From positions 496,001-560,000 of the forward strand of contig JAZGUH010000728.1 of assembly GCA_037893225.1 (NCBI GenBank): DNA of 64,000 nt. Direction: 5' to 3'. Shown piece after piece: positions 1 to 10,274 of this stretch. Positions within the stretch are counted from its first letter, which is position 1. Every line of letters begins with the position of its first letter. A program made the translations under genes and the position numbers. The notes under the pieces are model-generated. The model ran no database searches. It saw nothing but the letters and a program-made list of their open reading frames with translations, and was not told the DNA's origin. The stretch is from Hippasteria phrygiana (Eukaryota; Echinodermata; Asteroidea; Valvatida; Goniasteridae).

Positions 1-3000
1 ATGCTTTTGGTTGAAGTAAGACTCATGTTTGGCCTTACGTTGCTTGTCGGCTGCCTTCAACTGGTGAGTGTTGACACCCCTGGGACGGAGATTTTGAGGG
101 AGTGTTGGCAATGTGGTACGTAGTTCGCGGCCCATCAGTAGGCGTGCAGGGCTGAGGTTGAGGCCGGGGATCGGTGTGGATCGGTACGTCATCAATGCAC
201 GGAGAGGGTCAGACTGTCGTAGCATCGATTTAGCAATGTGGACTGCCTTCTCAGCCAATCCATTCGCCTGTGGGTAGTTTGGGCTAGACGTATGATGTTG
301 GATATCATACTCACTGGCAAATTGGTCAAACTCAGTGAGGAACTGTGGCCCATTATCGGTGACGATGACCTCTGGTATTCCGAAACGGGCAAAAGTGGCC
401 TTCAAAAAATTAATGACGGCCAAAGATGTTGTTTTCTGGAGATGATGGACCTCAATCCATCGCGAATAGTAGTCAACTAGAACAATGTAGTGTCTCCCAT
501 TGACCTCTGCCAGGTCACAGGCAAGACGTTGCCAAGGTCGTTCAGGCAGCGGAGTTGAGATCAAGGGTTCCGCCCGCTGTGCTGACTGTTTGGTCTGACA
601 GAAGGGGCATTTCTCTATGTACTGGGCAATGTCGCTCCCAATACCTGGCCACCAAACGGCTTGGGCAGCTCGGGCTCTTGACTTGGAAATTCCTTGGTGA
701 CCTTCGTGGATTCTCAACAGCATTTCTTGGCACATCTTTGCTGGAATAACGATGCGGTCTCCATAGGTGAGGATTCCCTGGACTAAGCTGAGGTTGTCCT
801 GTCTCTCCCAGTAGAACTTCACTGTTGCTGACTCAATGTCTTTTGAGTACTTTGGCCAGCCACTGGTAACATATGATGCAACTTGCACCAGTACTTCATC
901 GAGGGCAGTTTCACGTTTAATCTCGTCCAACTTCCCCTGGGAAACTGGCCAGTGGCTTGTGACCATACGGACATGTGCTTCAACTTCGTCTGAAAGGTTG
1001 TCGCATTCAGTGACCGATGACTTCAGGGGTGCTCGAGACAGGGTATCGGCCACAACAAGGAGTTTGCCAGGTACATACTCTGCAGTGCAGTGGTACTTCA
1101 TGAGACGCATAAGGAGCCGTTGACACCTCAGCGGAGCATCGCACAGGTCCTTTTTATTGATGAGTGGAACCAGCGGTTTATGGTCAGTCTGAATGGTGAC
1201 ATGAAGGCCTCGAAGGTATACATAAAACCTTTCGCATGACCACACCGAGGCTAACAGCTCTTTCTCTATCTGTGCGTAACGTTTTTCAGATGGAGTGAGA
1301 CTTCTTGAGCAGTACGCCACTGGTTTCCACTGATTGTCATCTTGTTGCTGCAGAATACAACCACCCAGTCCATATTCGCTGGCATCAGCACTAACCATGG
1401 TTGGCTTATTTGGATCATAAAAAGCCAGAGCAGGAGCTGATGTGAGGAGTGTCTTGATGGTGCGGAAAGCCGACTGCTGTTGTGATCCCCACACCCAGCT
1501 GACATCACTCTTCAACAGGTCATTGATCGGTGCCGCGATTGAAGAGACATGGGGAATGAACCGAGACAGCCAATTGATCATTCCCATTAGTCGTTTTACT
1601 TCGGCTTTGGTGGTTGGTGGTACCATTTGAATGATCGCTGCTATCTTTGCAGGGTCGGCATGGATGCCATCTTTATCGAGCTTCATGCCGAGGAAATCCA
1701 CATTTGTTTGGGCGAATTTACATTTGTCCTTGTTCAGCTGTAGTCCGACGGTCTGTGCCATTTTGAGAACGCGTTGAAGTCGTTCATCATGTTCTTCCTT
1801 TGTGCGACCAGTGATTAGCACGTCGTCCATGTACACCACGACCCCGGGCATGTCGGTCAGCAGGTCGCACATGATGCGTTGGTATATTTCTGGTGCTGAT
1901 GTGATGCCAAATGGAAGGCGCTTGAAGCAATAACGCCCGAATGGTGTAATGAAGGTGGTGAACTTCTGGCTTTCCTCCGTCAGTGGTACTTGCCAGAAGC
2001 CTTGCTTGGCATCAAGCAGGGAGAATATCTGGGCGCCAGCGACTTTGCCGAGGACTTCTTCTACGGTGGGTATGGTAAATCTCTCCCTAACAACGGCTTT
2101 GTTAAGTTGTCTGAGGTCTACGCATAGGCGAATGGCACCATTCTTCTTCGGTGCTATCACAATAGGCGAGCACCAATCAGTGGGGTCAGTGACACGCTGG
2201 ATGATGTTCTGTTTCTCCATCCGCTCCAGCTCCTCTTTCAGTTGTGGCATGAGAGGAATGGGGATACGGCGAGGAGTCATGACGCAGTACGGGGTGGTCG
2301 CTTCAGCTATCTTGATACTGACTGCATGTCCATGCAGACATCCGCCCCCTTCAAAAACACTCTCATGGCCCAGTAGAGTGTAGACTCGTTGCACCAATCC
2401 AAGCGAGTCACAGGCATGCTTGCCTATGACAGGTTCCCCCTGAGTCAGGATAAGGAACGGCAAGCTTTGAGTTTTGTCCTTGACTTGGCATAGTAGTCTC
2501 GTCTGGCCGATTGGTGTGGCTTTTCCCCCGAAGAATCCCGTAAGATGCATTGAGGACGGCTGTAGCGTCTTATCAGGGACGCTAAGCGCCTTGAAGACGT
2601 CAAGCGGGAGGATATTGACCTCCGAGCCAGTGTCAAGCAGGAATGACACAGTCTGTCCATGGACATACAGGTCTTGTCTCCAAACATCATCGATGGGCAG
2701 TTGCTGTCGGCGGATGGCACCGACAAAGAACTCATTTTCGGCAACGCTACCAGTTTCATCCTCCCATTCAGGATCAGTCTGGTGAACTGCTCGCATCTGT
2801 TTGGGCCTTGATCGGCAGACTTTAGAAAAGTGGCCAATCTTATTGCAGTCCTTACAGTATTGTCCTTTGGCTGGACATGTTCGGTGGGTAGAAGCATAGC
2901 CACAATTCTGGCAAAGGGGCCCACTCGGCCTGGGGTTCGAGGATCGCTGATCCCTTCTAGTTGGCGGTTTGGTGTAGCGATGACGTTGCTGCTGGCGACG

Positions 3001-3591
3001 CTGCACCAGGTGGACCGCCTGGGCTGTAATACTATCTCCCCTGGCCTTAATGTCCTGCTGATCCTTTGTCGCTGTTTCAAGCGTTTTGGCAAGTTCAATG
3101 GCTTTGGAGAATGTCAACCCATCTCTAGTGAGCAAGTGTTTCTGGACGAACTCACTGTGTATGCCACAAACTAGCCGGTCGCGGAGGGCATCATCAAGAA
3201 AAGCACCGAATTTACAAGGCCCAGCCAAGGCCTGCAATTCTACAGAATACTGTGCGACAGTCTCACCGGGCTTTTGATTGCGCTGATAAAATCTGAAACG
3301 TTCAGCGATGACCAGTCGTTTGGGTCCGTAGTGAGATTTGAGCATAGCACAGATTTCAGTGTAAGTTTTCTCACTGACCGCCACGGGTTCTGAAAGGCTC
3401 TTCACAGTTTTGTACAAATTTGCTCCGATAGAACTCAGCAGAACAGCCGCCTGCTTGGCTGGAGGAATGTCATTGGCCTTGAAATAAAGGTCCAATCGTT
3501 CGAGATAGTTGGTGATTTCCTCTACTTGGTCATAGGGATCTAGTCGTCCGATCAAAAATGAACTAGAGGGCGCCCCCGATGACTGTGACAT
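1..3591 (-). CDS. Ty3/gypsy-type gag-pol polyprotein, open frame truncated by window edge
   Basis: I read every codon from the ATG at 3591 down to base 1 and found no stop, so about 1197 codons are open and the frame leaves the window. A TAA lies just upstream at 3606-3604. Domains in order: capsid-like gag (about residues 1-210); two zinc knuckles (about 218-252, the second C-x2-C-x4-H-x4-C); aspartic protease with FLLDTGSEV (about 313-321); reverse transcriptase with LDAKQGFWQV and YMDD (tyrosine-methionine-Asp-Asp, about 587-590); RNase H with SADASEYG (about 733) and TDHKPL; integrase zinc region ending CPFCQ (about 995) and catalytic core with TDNGPQF (about 1075) and a later glutamate. 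Gag and pol share one frame. An intact frame suggests a young, possibly active copy. No env is visible. This is established family architecture read directly from sequence. Confidence 0.93.
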   Translation of the reverse strand, partial: MSQSSGAPSSSFLIGRLDPYDQVEEITNYLERLDLYFKANDIPPAKQAAVLLSSIGANLYKTVKSLSEPVAVSEKTYTEICAMLKSHYGPKRLVIAERFRFYQRNQKPGETVAQYSVELQALAGPCKFGAFLDDALRDRLVCGIHSEFVQKHLLTRDGLTFSKAIELAKTLETATKDQQDIKARGDSITAQAVHLVQRRQQQRHRYTKPPTRRDQRSSNPRPSGPLCQNCGYASTHRTCPAKGQYCKDCNKIGHFSKVCRSRPKQMRAVHQTDPEWEDETGSVAENEFFVGAIRRQQLPIDDVWRQDLYVHGQTVSFLLDTGSEVNILPLDVFKALSVPDKTLQPSSMHLTGFFGGKATPIGQTRLLCQVKDKTQSLPFLILTQGEPVIGKHACDSLGLVQRVYTLLGHESVFEGGGCLHGHAVSIKIAEATTPYCVMTPRRIPIPLMPQLKEELERMEKQNIIQRVTDPTDWCSPIVIAPKKNGAIRLCVDLRQLNKAVVRERFTIPTVEEVLGKVAGAQIFSLLDAKQGFWQVPLTEESQKFTTFITPFGRYCFKRLPFGITSAPEIYQRIMCDLLTDMPGVVVYMDDVLITGRTKEEHDERLQRVLKMAQTVGLQLNKDKCKFAQTNVDFLGMKLDKDGIHADPAKIAAIIQMVPPTTKAEVKRLMGMINWLSRFIPHVSSIAAPINDLLKSDVSWVWGSQQQSAFRTIKTLLTSAPALAFYDPNKPTMVSADASEYGLGGCILQQQDDNQWKPVAYCSRSLTPSEKRYAQIEKELLASVWSCERFYVYLRGLHVTIQTDHKPLVPLINKKDLCDAPLRCQRLLMRLMKYHCTAEYVPGKLLVVADTLSRAPLKSSVTECDNLSDEVEAHVRMVTSHWPVSQGKLDEIKRETALDEVLVQVASYVTSGWPKYSKDIESATVKFYWERQDNLSLVQGILTYGDRIVIPAKMCQEMLLRIHEGHQGISKSRARAAQAVWWPGIGSDIAQYIEKCPFCQTKQSAQRAEPLISTPLPERPWQRLACDLAEVNGRHYIVLVDYYSRWIEVHHLQKTTSLAVINFLKATFARFGIPEVIVTDNGPQFLTEFDQFASEYDIQHHTSSPNYPQANGLAEKAVHIAKSMLRQSDPLRALMTYRSTPIPGLNLSPARLLMGRELRTTLPTLPQNLRPRGVNTHQLKAADKQRKAKHESYFNQKH

Positions 3592-3731
3592 GTCGGTGTA
3601 ATGTTACGTGGCGAGTCGGACGAAAATTACAAACGTTTGTTTGGCCACCAAATGTCCAACTACTCAATTCATGCTCAGAAATGTCACTGAGTATATCTGC
3701 TAACATTTACTGGGACCGCCGCTGCCACCAT
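3592..3731 (-). other. Leader of the gypsy-type element with probable primer-binding site
   Basis: On the minus strand the bases ACAACA at 3736-3731 are followed by TGGTGGCAGCGG (3730-3719). This is the usual layout of an LTR ending in CA followed by a tRNA primer-binding site starting TGG. I therefore place the end of the 5' LTR near 3731. The LTR start cannot be fixed because its partner LTR lies outside the window. A plausible AATAAA lies in the presumed LTR near 3823. Confidence 0.5.
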
Positions 3732-6168
3732 GTTGTGTTTATGGGTCCTTTCAAACCAGTAAATATGGAACGAACTCACCGTGTCTTTGTATAAACTCGT
3801 GCCATGGGGGCCGCCATTTTATTACACATCTTTTCACTGTAACTTATGGAACATGCAGTTGGTGTTACTTAAAGAACGTGCAGTAAATGCATGGGCATAC
3901 GTCAACCTCCATCCGTTTGTTATGGCTGTTCTGAGAATTGGCTTTTGGAAACTATACCCCCTGGAACACGCACGCATGTCCACGTATACTTATAAACAAG
4001 TAGCACACATCGTGGCACTCAGTTATCTAAGAGTATGATTATTAGAAAAATACATTCAAATTTCATCTGTTTATTTCATAAAATGTCATTCACATGTACA
4101 CAAGTGCCATGGAATATTTGTCTGAAAGTTGCATAGAATTGGAGGTTGGCGATATAGAAGTAGAACCTTACGCTGGATGGAGAACCTATGACATGTACAT
4201 GCCGAAACTCTTGCCAGAGAGGACGACTCGGCACACGGGGTGCTTGTCCATGTAAATGTGCACAGCAAAACTGCAACGTGTCTTGTCGCTGTGGGACAGT
4301 TCGCGCTAAATTTTGTACACAAAATCCCACAGGCGGGGTATCCGTAAAAGTGTCTATGTATTTGTACATTCACATGGATGTATCTTGTTCGTATCTTGCT
4401 TGTAAACTTAGGTCGATAAAAAGCTTCAGGCTTATTTTGACCCGTCACTTCAATAACAAAATTATCATGCTACTAAAAGAGGGGTAGTGGCTGCAGACAG
4501 TTCTTTAGCAGCGAAATTTTTTTTAATCTAGAACTTAAAAGTATATTTTTGTTTAACAGTTGATGGATGGAGCTGAAACAACTTCACTTGGTCGCTATTC
4601 CAATGGCACTTGTCAACAACTCGCTGTGTGAAACAATATTTCCGCACATCAAGTCTACATGTAATGTAGTCAACATGTACAGTACATACATTACATGTAC
4701 AGTACATCCGATCCATGTACTCGGTATGTGAATTGTTCATGTCATAAAATGTAATAAGCGAATAATTCGTGCAAAACAGGTGAAAATTAGGGTTGTTTGA
4801 ATATTTGTCGGGGTGTTTATTTCTTTGTTTCTTTGGTAGTCATCTTTATCATAGTGATGTGGGGATCTGTGCGCCAGTGGCGTAAACACGGGGAAGGAGT
4901 TCAGGGGCCCGCCGATTTGTATTTCTTTTTTGTTTCGTAAATTTAAAAAGGGGAAATTGTACACAAAGTGATGTTTCAAATTTCAAGCGGTGTTTGGGGC
5001 GGGGGTATCCCCCGTTGAGAAAAGTTCAAAATGCAGTACTTCGTTGACAAATTCAATAATCATCCCCACTTTTCGACACGGATTTACTCGCCACTGGTGA
5101 AATCTCATTTCATTGGCGTATATTAGTTATTGGTATTTAAATGGTAATAACTGTTATTATTGTGTTTATTATTTTATAGTGTTGAAATAACTCTTATGAT
5201 GTAACTTTCCATAAAGTCCTGCCGTCAAATGTAACACAAGGTCGTGGACTCAATATCGCCATCAGTATAGCTGTTTTATTTTGATTTGCTCATCATTGCA
5301 CGCACAGCCGATTTTAGTCGAAATTTATTTCGATACATAGGCCTACAACTTTATTTTTGTATAGGAAGGGGCTTATGCATTATTTATTTTACAATTATAA
5401 ATACAGATTTACTTATTTACTTATTTTCGTTTGGTTCTGTCATGGTACATTTTGGCGTTTGGCGGGTGGGGTGTGACGGACTATGTTCGACTGTAGGCCT
5501 ATCGTATATTTTTGGTGGCACAAACACATACAAAATACTTGTACATGCAGTATGTATCATAACTACAGGATCATGCATGCAGCAGTCATTGCAATTGTAA
5601 TCTGATATGGCGCGCGCGCCCTGTGGGTCAGCGCGCGCGAGCCCTGTAGGTCAGCGCGCGCGCGCCCTGTAGGTCAGCGCGCGGTCGTGTGGTATTATTT
5701 GCAGTTACTGGGTTCATCTGCGTTCATCAGTTCGGAATTCAGTGTACAGCCGCAAGCCTGCTATGATCGTGATGACACAGCCCCTTTAAGGCTGGGGTTT
5801 TGTTTCATGTATATTTCATTCTTGGCGTTCTCATGCATTAAGGTTAGGTTTTATCTACCTCGGGAACCACATCATAATTAGGTTAAAAATGTTAGTTTCC
5901 TAATTATTTCTCGTCATCTGCAACTGCTCGTCGTACAAGAGCTTCCTATTCAAGGCTTTTAATAGGAAAGTAAATGCACCATGCACCGCGAGGCAGCTTT
6001 GGTAAACCCCGCGTATAACTGCAGAGTTGTGGCTCGAGTTACATGTACCCCTTCTTTATAGTTCTGCATGCATTTAGCCCAATGTTCATAATCACAACTC
6101 AAGTCCTCGTTCACCGCGAATCTTCGAGATTTCCGTGGAAACCGAGATCGCCTGTTATTTCCTCTTAC
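3732..6168. other. No gene recognised: presumed LTR remainder and intron or downstream sequence
   Basis: The stretch between the gypsy leader and the last visible Ig exon holds no coding region I can support. The proximal part should be the gypsy 5' LTR. The remainder is AT-rich non-coding sequence, probably intron of the MAM/Ig gene, because the exon ending at 6169 has a strong donor and must splice to something further left. Confidence 0.6.
5611..5683. repeat. GC-rich tandem repeat, about 25-bp unit, three copies
   Basis: Three imperfect copies of a unit made of CCCTGTAGGTCAG plus a run of alternating CG. The alternating CG blocks are potential Z-DNA formers. It lies in non-coding sequence. 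Confidence 0.8.
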
Positions 6169-6498
6169 CTTTCACATCGAGTGTCACACTAGAGTTGATG
6201 CCCAGATGCCCAGATTCCCTGTTCGTGGCCTGGCATCGTAAAAACTCTCCGTGCATGCTCCATGATGGCGACAATATGGCGATACTTGTACTACTGATCA
6301 AACCATCTTCTCCAGTGACGATATCGCTGCTGTGAGACGTTAACTCCAGGCCGCCTAGTGTCCACGTGAACGATGCACCGGGGTTGATGTCGGGCACCAT
6401 GCATGCGAACGAGTAATCCACCTCTGCTACCAGGTAGGCGGTTTCATTTGCGGAATAGTTTCCAGTTGAATCGGACAGAATCATCCTTTTGGGGAGTA
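6169..6498 (-). CDS. MAM/Ig gene, exon 10: type-A immunoglobulin domain
   Basis: This is one exon of the MAM/Ig receptor-like gene. It is bounded by an acceptor (minus strand gctcag at 6504-6499) and a donor (gtaaga from 6168). The length of 330 nt is phase 1 to phase 1, so it can be gained or lost without a frameshift. The protein shows the Ig cysteine of strand B in YSFACMV, the core tryptophan in SFTWTLGG and the strand-F cysteine in EFLRCQA. It ends in LDVKG, the type-A signature shared with exons at 7978, 12868 and 16053. It is the last exon seen. The donor shows that the transcript continues to the left, possibly past the gypsy element. Confidence 0.88.
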
Positions 6499-6873
6499 CT
6501 GAGCATGAAAACAAGAAAAATTCTAACTACAAGACAATGTGTAGCTTAGAGAAAAAAATGTAGGATTACTTTAAAAGGATTTAGATGGCCAGTATTTTCC
6601 ACAAAAACGTGTAACCACCATTGGTGGTTACAATGCAAAATCTTCACCGGCGAAAGTTGGTAATTCCTGTCAAAAAAGCGAACCATTGCATATGCATATA
6701 TTACTGTTGTGTTAAATTTACAATGGTGTTTAATGAACACTATCTGGTGTTAATCTAAAACTGTACCTCTTGCAAGGACCTTCAACGGCCAATCGTATTT
6801 ATACTCGCCAGACTCATCTTTTACAAATGTCGTCGAGACACAGGGCAAAAGGCCATAAATATGCATGGCTCCT

Positions 6874-6990
6874 TACACTGCAAAACTGTGGCGTGTAATT
6901 AACTAAATTACCGGTAACTTCATTTTATAGGTCAATATAAATGCCACATGGTGTTAATGCAACACCAAGGTTTTTTTGCAGTGTAGTGTA
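6874..6990. mobile_element. Short inverted-repeat element (MITE-like) in intron
   Basis: The ends are inverted copies of TACACTGCAAAA (6874-6885) and TTTTTTTGCAGTGTAG (6971-6986). The element is about 115 bp with no coding content. It lies in the intron between the Ig exons at 6169 and 7015. Confidence 0.55.
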
Positions 6991-7014
6991 TAAACCATGT
7001 TAAAAAGTACTAAC

Positions 7015-7344
7015 TTCGGACATTTAGAGAAACAGCCACTGACGGGAATGGCTCCTGTGAATCTGCCGTACTTGCTGTACACTTAACTTCCTCTCTAAGA
7101 TTGTCCTTGCCCGGGGTAAATGTCCAGTTTGCTGTAGTGTTGACCAGACCGTTGAGTCCTTCATCGTAGGGACCGATTGTGCTTTGTACTACACCCTGTA
7201 GAGACCATGCGATAGTTGCAGCTGGTCTGGTTCCCTGTACCCTACATGTGAAGGTTTGTGTGGCTCCCTCATCAACATCCACTGTTGTCCCCAGTCGAAG
7301 GCCTGATGAATCTATCAGTGACAAAGATGAGTCCCGAGGTGGCA
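7015..7344 (-). CDS. MAM/Ig gene, exon 9: type-B immunoglobulin domain
   Basis: An acceptor (ttccaag before 7344) and a donor (gttagt from 7014) bound a 330-nt phase-1/phase-1 exon. The protein starts VPPRDSSLSLIDSSG. It has the Ig cysteines in TFTCRVQ and EVKCTAS and the core tryptophan in TIAWSLQG. It shares the type-B pattern (GTRPAATI, TWTFTP) with the exon at 12393. N-glycosylation sequons such as NTT and NWT suit an extracellular segment. Types A and B alternate in the gene, as if the A-B pair was the duplicated unit. Confidence 0.88.
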
Positions 7345-7977
7345 CTTGGAAAGAGAGAAAAAGGGAATTTTCAGCAGGATTTGAAAATTGAAGTTTAGCA
7401 GTGTCAATCAATCCGCGTTTACTTGAACGTGGCGTGTATGATTTAACGCATTGTTTTATAGACCACCCGAAAGCTACTAGAAACGAAATATGTTTTTTAA
7501 TTCTTCCATAAATTGAGAGCAATCATAAATATATCTGACTTTTTATTAAATCCTACCAAAATCATTGGACCCAAATTAAATTTGAGTATATTAGATAACG
7601 CCACCAGTTTCTGTCACAAGACTTCGTCTTGAAAGATGTGATACGATGTGATGTTAGTACTGATTCTAAAATCAACTAGGTGCAAAAAAACAGATGTGCA
7701 AGTCGATGAAAATTTTCGAGAAAGAAAAAGATAAAACAAAGAGGTCTGAAATGAAAGATTATGTTTTACTGTATGCCATGGGATAGGCTTTGTGTTGTCA
7801 TCACTACCTTTGAAATCAAGCGTCAAGTAAAACCAGACCATCTCGTTAAATAATACATTTCTTCTTTTTCTATTGCCATAGTTGTGTCGACCGTCAACTT
7901 TGGCATAAAACAACTTGTACCTTTTTATACAGCTATAATATTGCACATTGATAGGCCCAAATATTCTCAATAATTAC

Positions 7978-8304
7978 CTTTGACGTCAAGCTTTATACTG
8001 CTGTTAAGCCCAGGATAGCCGTCCTTGTTTAAAGCATGGCACATCAGTAACTCGCCATGGTTGCTCCACGTGGGGGAAACTGTAACATTACTCGTACTGG
8101 TGGTCAATCCATCGGATCCTTTGACGTGTGTGGTATTATCTGGTAATATTTCCTGGCTCCCTAAAGTCCATGTGAACGATGCTCCTGGGTCAATGCCCGG
8201 TACCTCGCATACGAACTCACGATCCACATCCTCTATCAGATGTGATGTACTATCGTTGTAGATGGTTTCAGTCAACTCGTGCAAGGTTATTACGGTTGGT
8301 AAAA
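7978..8304 (-). CDS. MAM/Ig gene, exon 8: type-A immunoglobulin domain
   Basis: An acceptor (ggactttag) and a donor (gtaatt from 7977) frame a 327-nt phase-1 symmetric exon. The Ig core is visible as cysteine in EFVCEVP, tryptophan in SFTWTLGS and cysteine in ELLMCHA, ending LDVKG. It is clearly related to the A exons at 6169, 12868 and 16053 but diverged from them, so it is an older duplicate. Confidence 0.88.
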
Positions 8305-8482
8305 CTAAAGTCCAAAATAATAAAAAGTTCACTATGAGAAATCATTCGATGCCATGCACAAGAGGTACCTAAATATTGTCCGTAAGACACTGGGAATGAT
8401 AAAAAAGAACACATTGCCTCATTTCCATCATCCGCTGATCTCCATGTATAAAACACCAATCTGGATAGCTCTTGGCCGTTCC

Positions 8483-9693
8483 GCGCGGTAGCGCCAGTAT
8501 CACACCCGGAGGGATGACACTTATCATAAATTATGCTTACGTCACTAATTTATTGCAGTGGTCGTAGCCGTCACTACTGTACTTCATGAATTATGCAATA
8601 TGTGCATGCGCGCATGGTGGCTCTCACGTTGATCTCCATATACATGTGTCATGGTATCGCATTACACGTGAGGACAGAAAAGAGGGTATAACAAAGGGAA
8701 CAATACTGTTCTCAAATTTATTTCTTTGTTCCGGAAAAGTGAGGACAGGCAAACTAGTGCTTAGTCGATGGGGATGGGTTATATTAAAGGGAACAATGGA
8801 AAGTCCTCACGTGTATAGCGAAACAAAAATGTCGGGAACTTGATATGGTACAAACAATTTTGTAAAGGCCATTTCAGTGCGTGAATTTCTTTAAAACACT
8901 CACTGAATAACAAGAAATTGAAAATACAAGAAATTGTACACGATATTTTTCCTATTCGAGGTCTCCGGATGCGCGCCACCTAGGGTGAACTTTCAGGCTC
9001 TACGCCGCCGGCCGGGCCGACCGCCCACCAGTCGAGATCGCACTGGCGTGCACGAACACAACGCGTTGTACCGCTACAGTACTGATTGAAAATAGTATTA
9101 AATGTGAATGTGAATATGATGTTTGTTTGAATTTTTAATTTTTTATTTAAATTATAACCCTAACAGTCCCAAATCCTCAAATTTTAGTATGATTTTGCAA
9201 GCACCCTAGGGGGTTAGGGTTCTTAATCTAATTATATAATTTTTTTAATGAAATTTGTATTCTAAATTTTAATTCAAATTTTAATTAATAAACATTTTAA
9301 TTTAAATTTTAATTATTTTTGTTTTGGGGGTTTTGTTTGTTTGTTTTTAGTGTTTCTGGTTGAGGTCAAAATAGTCATTGATCGCAGTCGCCATCTCCTC
9401 ACACTCGTAACTATAATTATAACTGCATGCATCACCTTCTTCCACCCACAACCTATGTTTCCCTTCCTGCGGGTGTGATACTAGAGACCCTCCAGCAGCA
9501 GCAGTATCACACCCGGTGCCGAATTCCCCGGCGGAAGGGATATCCGAGCCACCAATATGCGCGCGCATCGCGTGTGTGCAAAATTGCATAATTCACGTTC
9601 CAGTTTGACCTCTTTAGTAAAATACTGACGTAGGGCATAAATTATGATAAGTGTCAGTCCTCCGGGTGTGATACTGGCGCTACCGTTGCGCGC
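8483..9693. mobile_element. TIR element of about 1.2 kb with long terminal inverted repeats
   Basis: The left arm at about 8483-8546 (GCGCGGTAGCGCCAGTATCA, then CACCCGGAGG and CTTATCATAAATTATG) recurs as an inverted copy at about 9628-9693. That gives roughly 60-bp arms around a non-coding interior. The block TATCACACCCGG occurs again internally at 9505. The superfamily was not identified. The nested 8661-8817 MITE sits inside it. Confidence 0.65.
8661..8817. mobile_element. Small MITE nested in the 8.5-9.7 kb TIR element
   Basis: TACACGTGAGGAC at 8663 is mirrored by GTCCTCACGTGTA ending at 8815. A shorter internal motif AGGGAACAAT is also repeated near each side. There is no coding content. 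Confidence 0.55.
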
Positions 9694-9884
9694 TGTACGA
9701 ACAACTGTCGCCAGCAGCCGCCATATTAATACTCGTGGAACATCCATAAATCATTGCTGCCCAGCGCGCGCCTGTTACATTATGGTTAAACTAGTTTTAC
9801 GTACGTTCGTGCATCGCGTGGGGGTGGAAAGATTTGCCGACGGTGTTGTCAAATTGAACACAAAGATCTCTCCGGATTTTTAAT

Positions 9885-9932
9885 AAAATATAATATAATA
9901 ATATAATAATAATAATAATAATAATAATATAA
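9885..9932. repeat. AT-rich (TAA)n microsatellite
   Basis: A run dominated by TAA/ATA trinucleotides directly precedes the SINE at 9945. Confidence 0.85.
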
Positions 9933-9944
9933 AAAGATACTGAC

Positions 9945-10062
9945 AATTTGGGAGACCGCCAACATAGGGCAAGATAGTTCAGTTGGTAGAGCGCCGGTAC
10001 GGTATTCCGGAGGTCGCAGGTTCGAATCCCGCTCCTGCCAGTTTTCTTTGTTCACTTTGAAA
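9945..10062 (+). repeat. tRNA-derived SINE copy 1
   Basis: The core has a tRNA-like D-arm and box A (AGTTGGTAGAGCG) and a perfect T-arm/box B (GGTTCGAATCCCGC), closed by CTCCTGCCA. It is flanked by GGAGACCGCCAACATAGG on the 5' side and CTTTGTTCACTTTGAAA on the 3' side. The same flanks recur at 48.3, 53.2 and (partly) 56.4 kb, so this is a dispersed SINE and not a lone tRNA gene. The anticodon loop lacks a proper U33. Confidence 0.8.
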
Positions 10063-10274
10063 GTTTGTAAACATGTTTCGAAGCTAAACATTACGTGTCC
10101 AATTCCTAAACATCAATGTTCAATGGCTAAACACTATACGTCAATACTCTCAACATGTTTAGTATGTAAACGTGTTTACAAACTGATAGCAAGAAAGTGT
10201 TTAGAAAAGAGTTTAATCGCTAAACACTGTTTTTGCACTGTACTCTCTGACATGAGAGTCTGTTGTCTATAGAG

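Noticed and set aside
2445..3098. 217-codon minus-strand frame inside the gypsy-type element
   Set aside because: It is out of frame with the uninterrupted gag-pol reading, which shows all the expected motifs.
6611..6631. Perfect 21-bp palindrome (GTAACCACCA, centre T, mirrored)
   Set aside because: It is short, single and intronic, and nothing around it supports a function or element.
9967..10041. A functional tRNA gene
   Set aside because: The core is shared with three other copies including flanks and tail, and the anticodon loop is abnormal, so a SINE is the better call.
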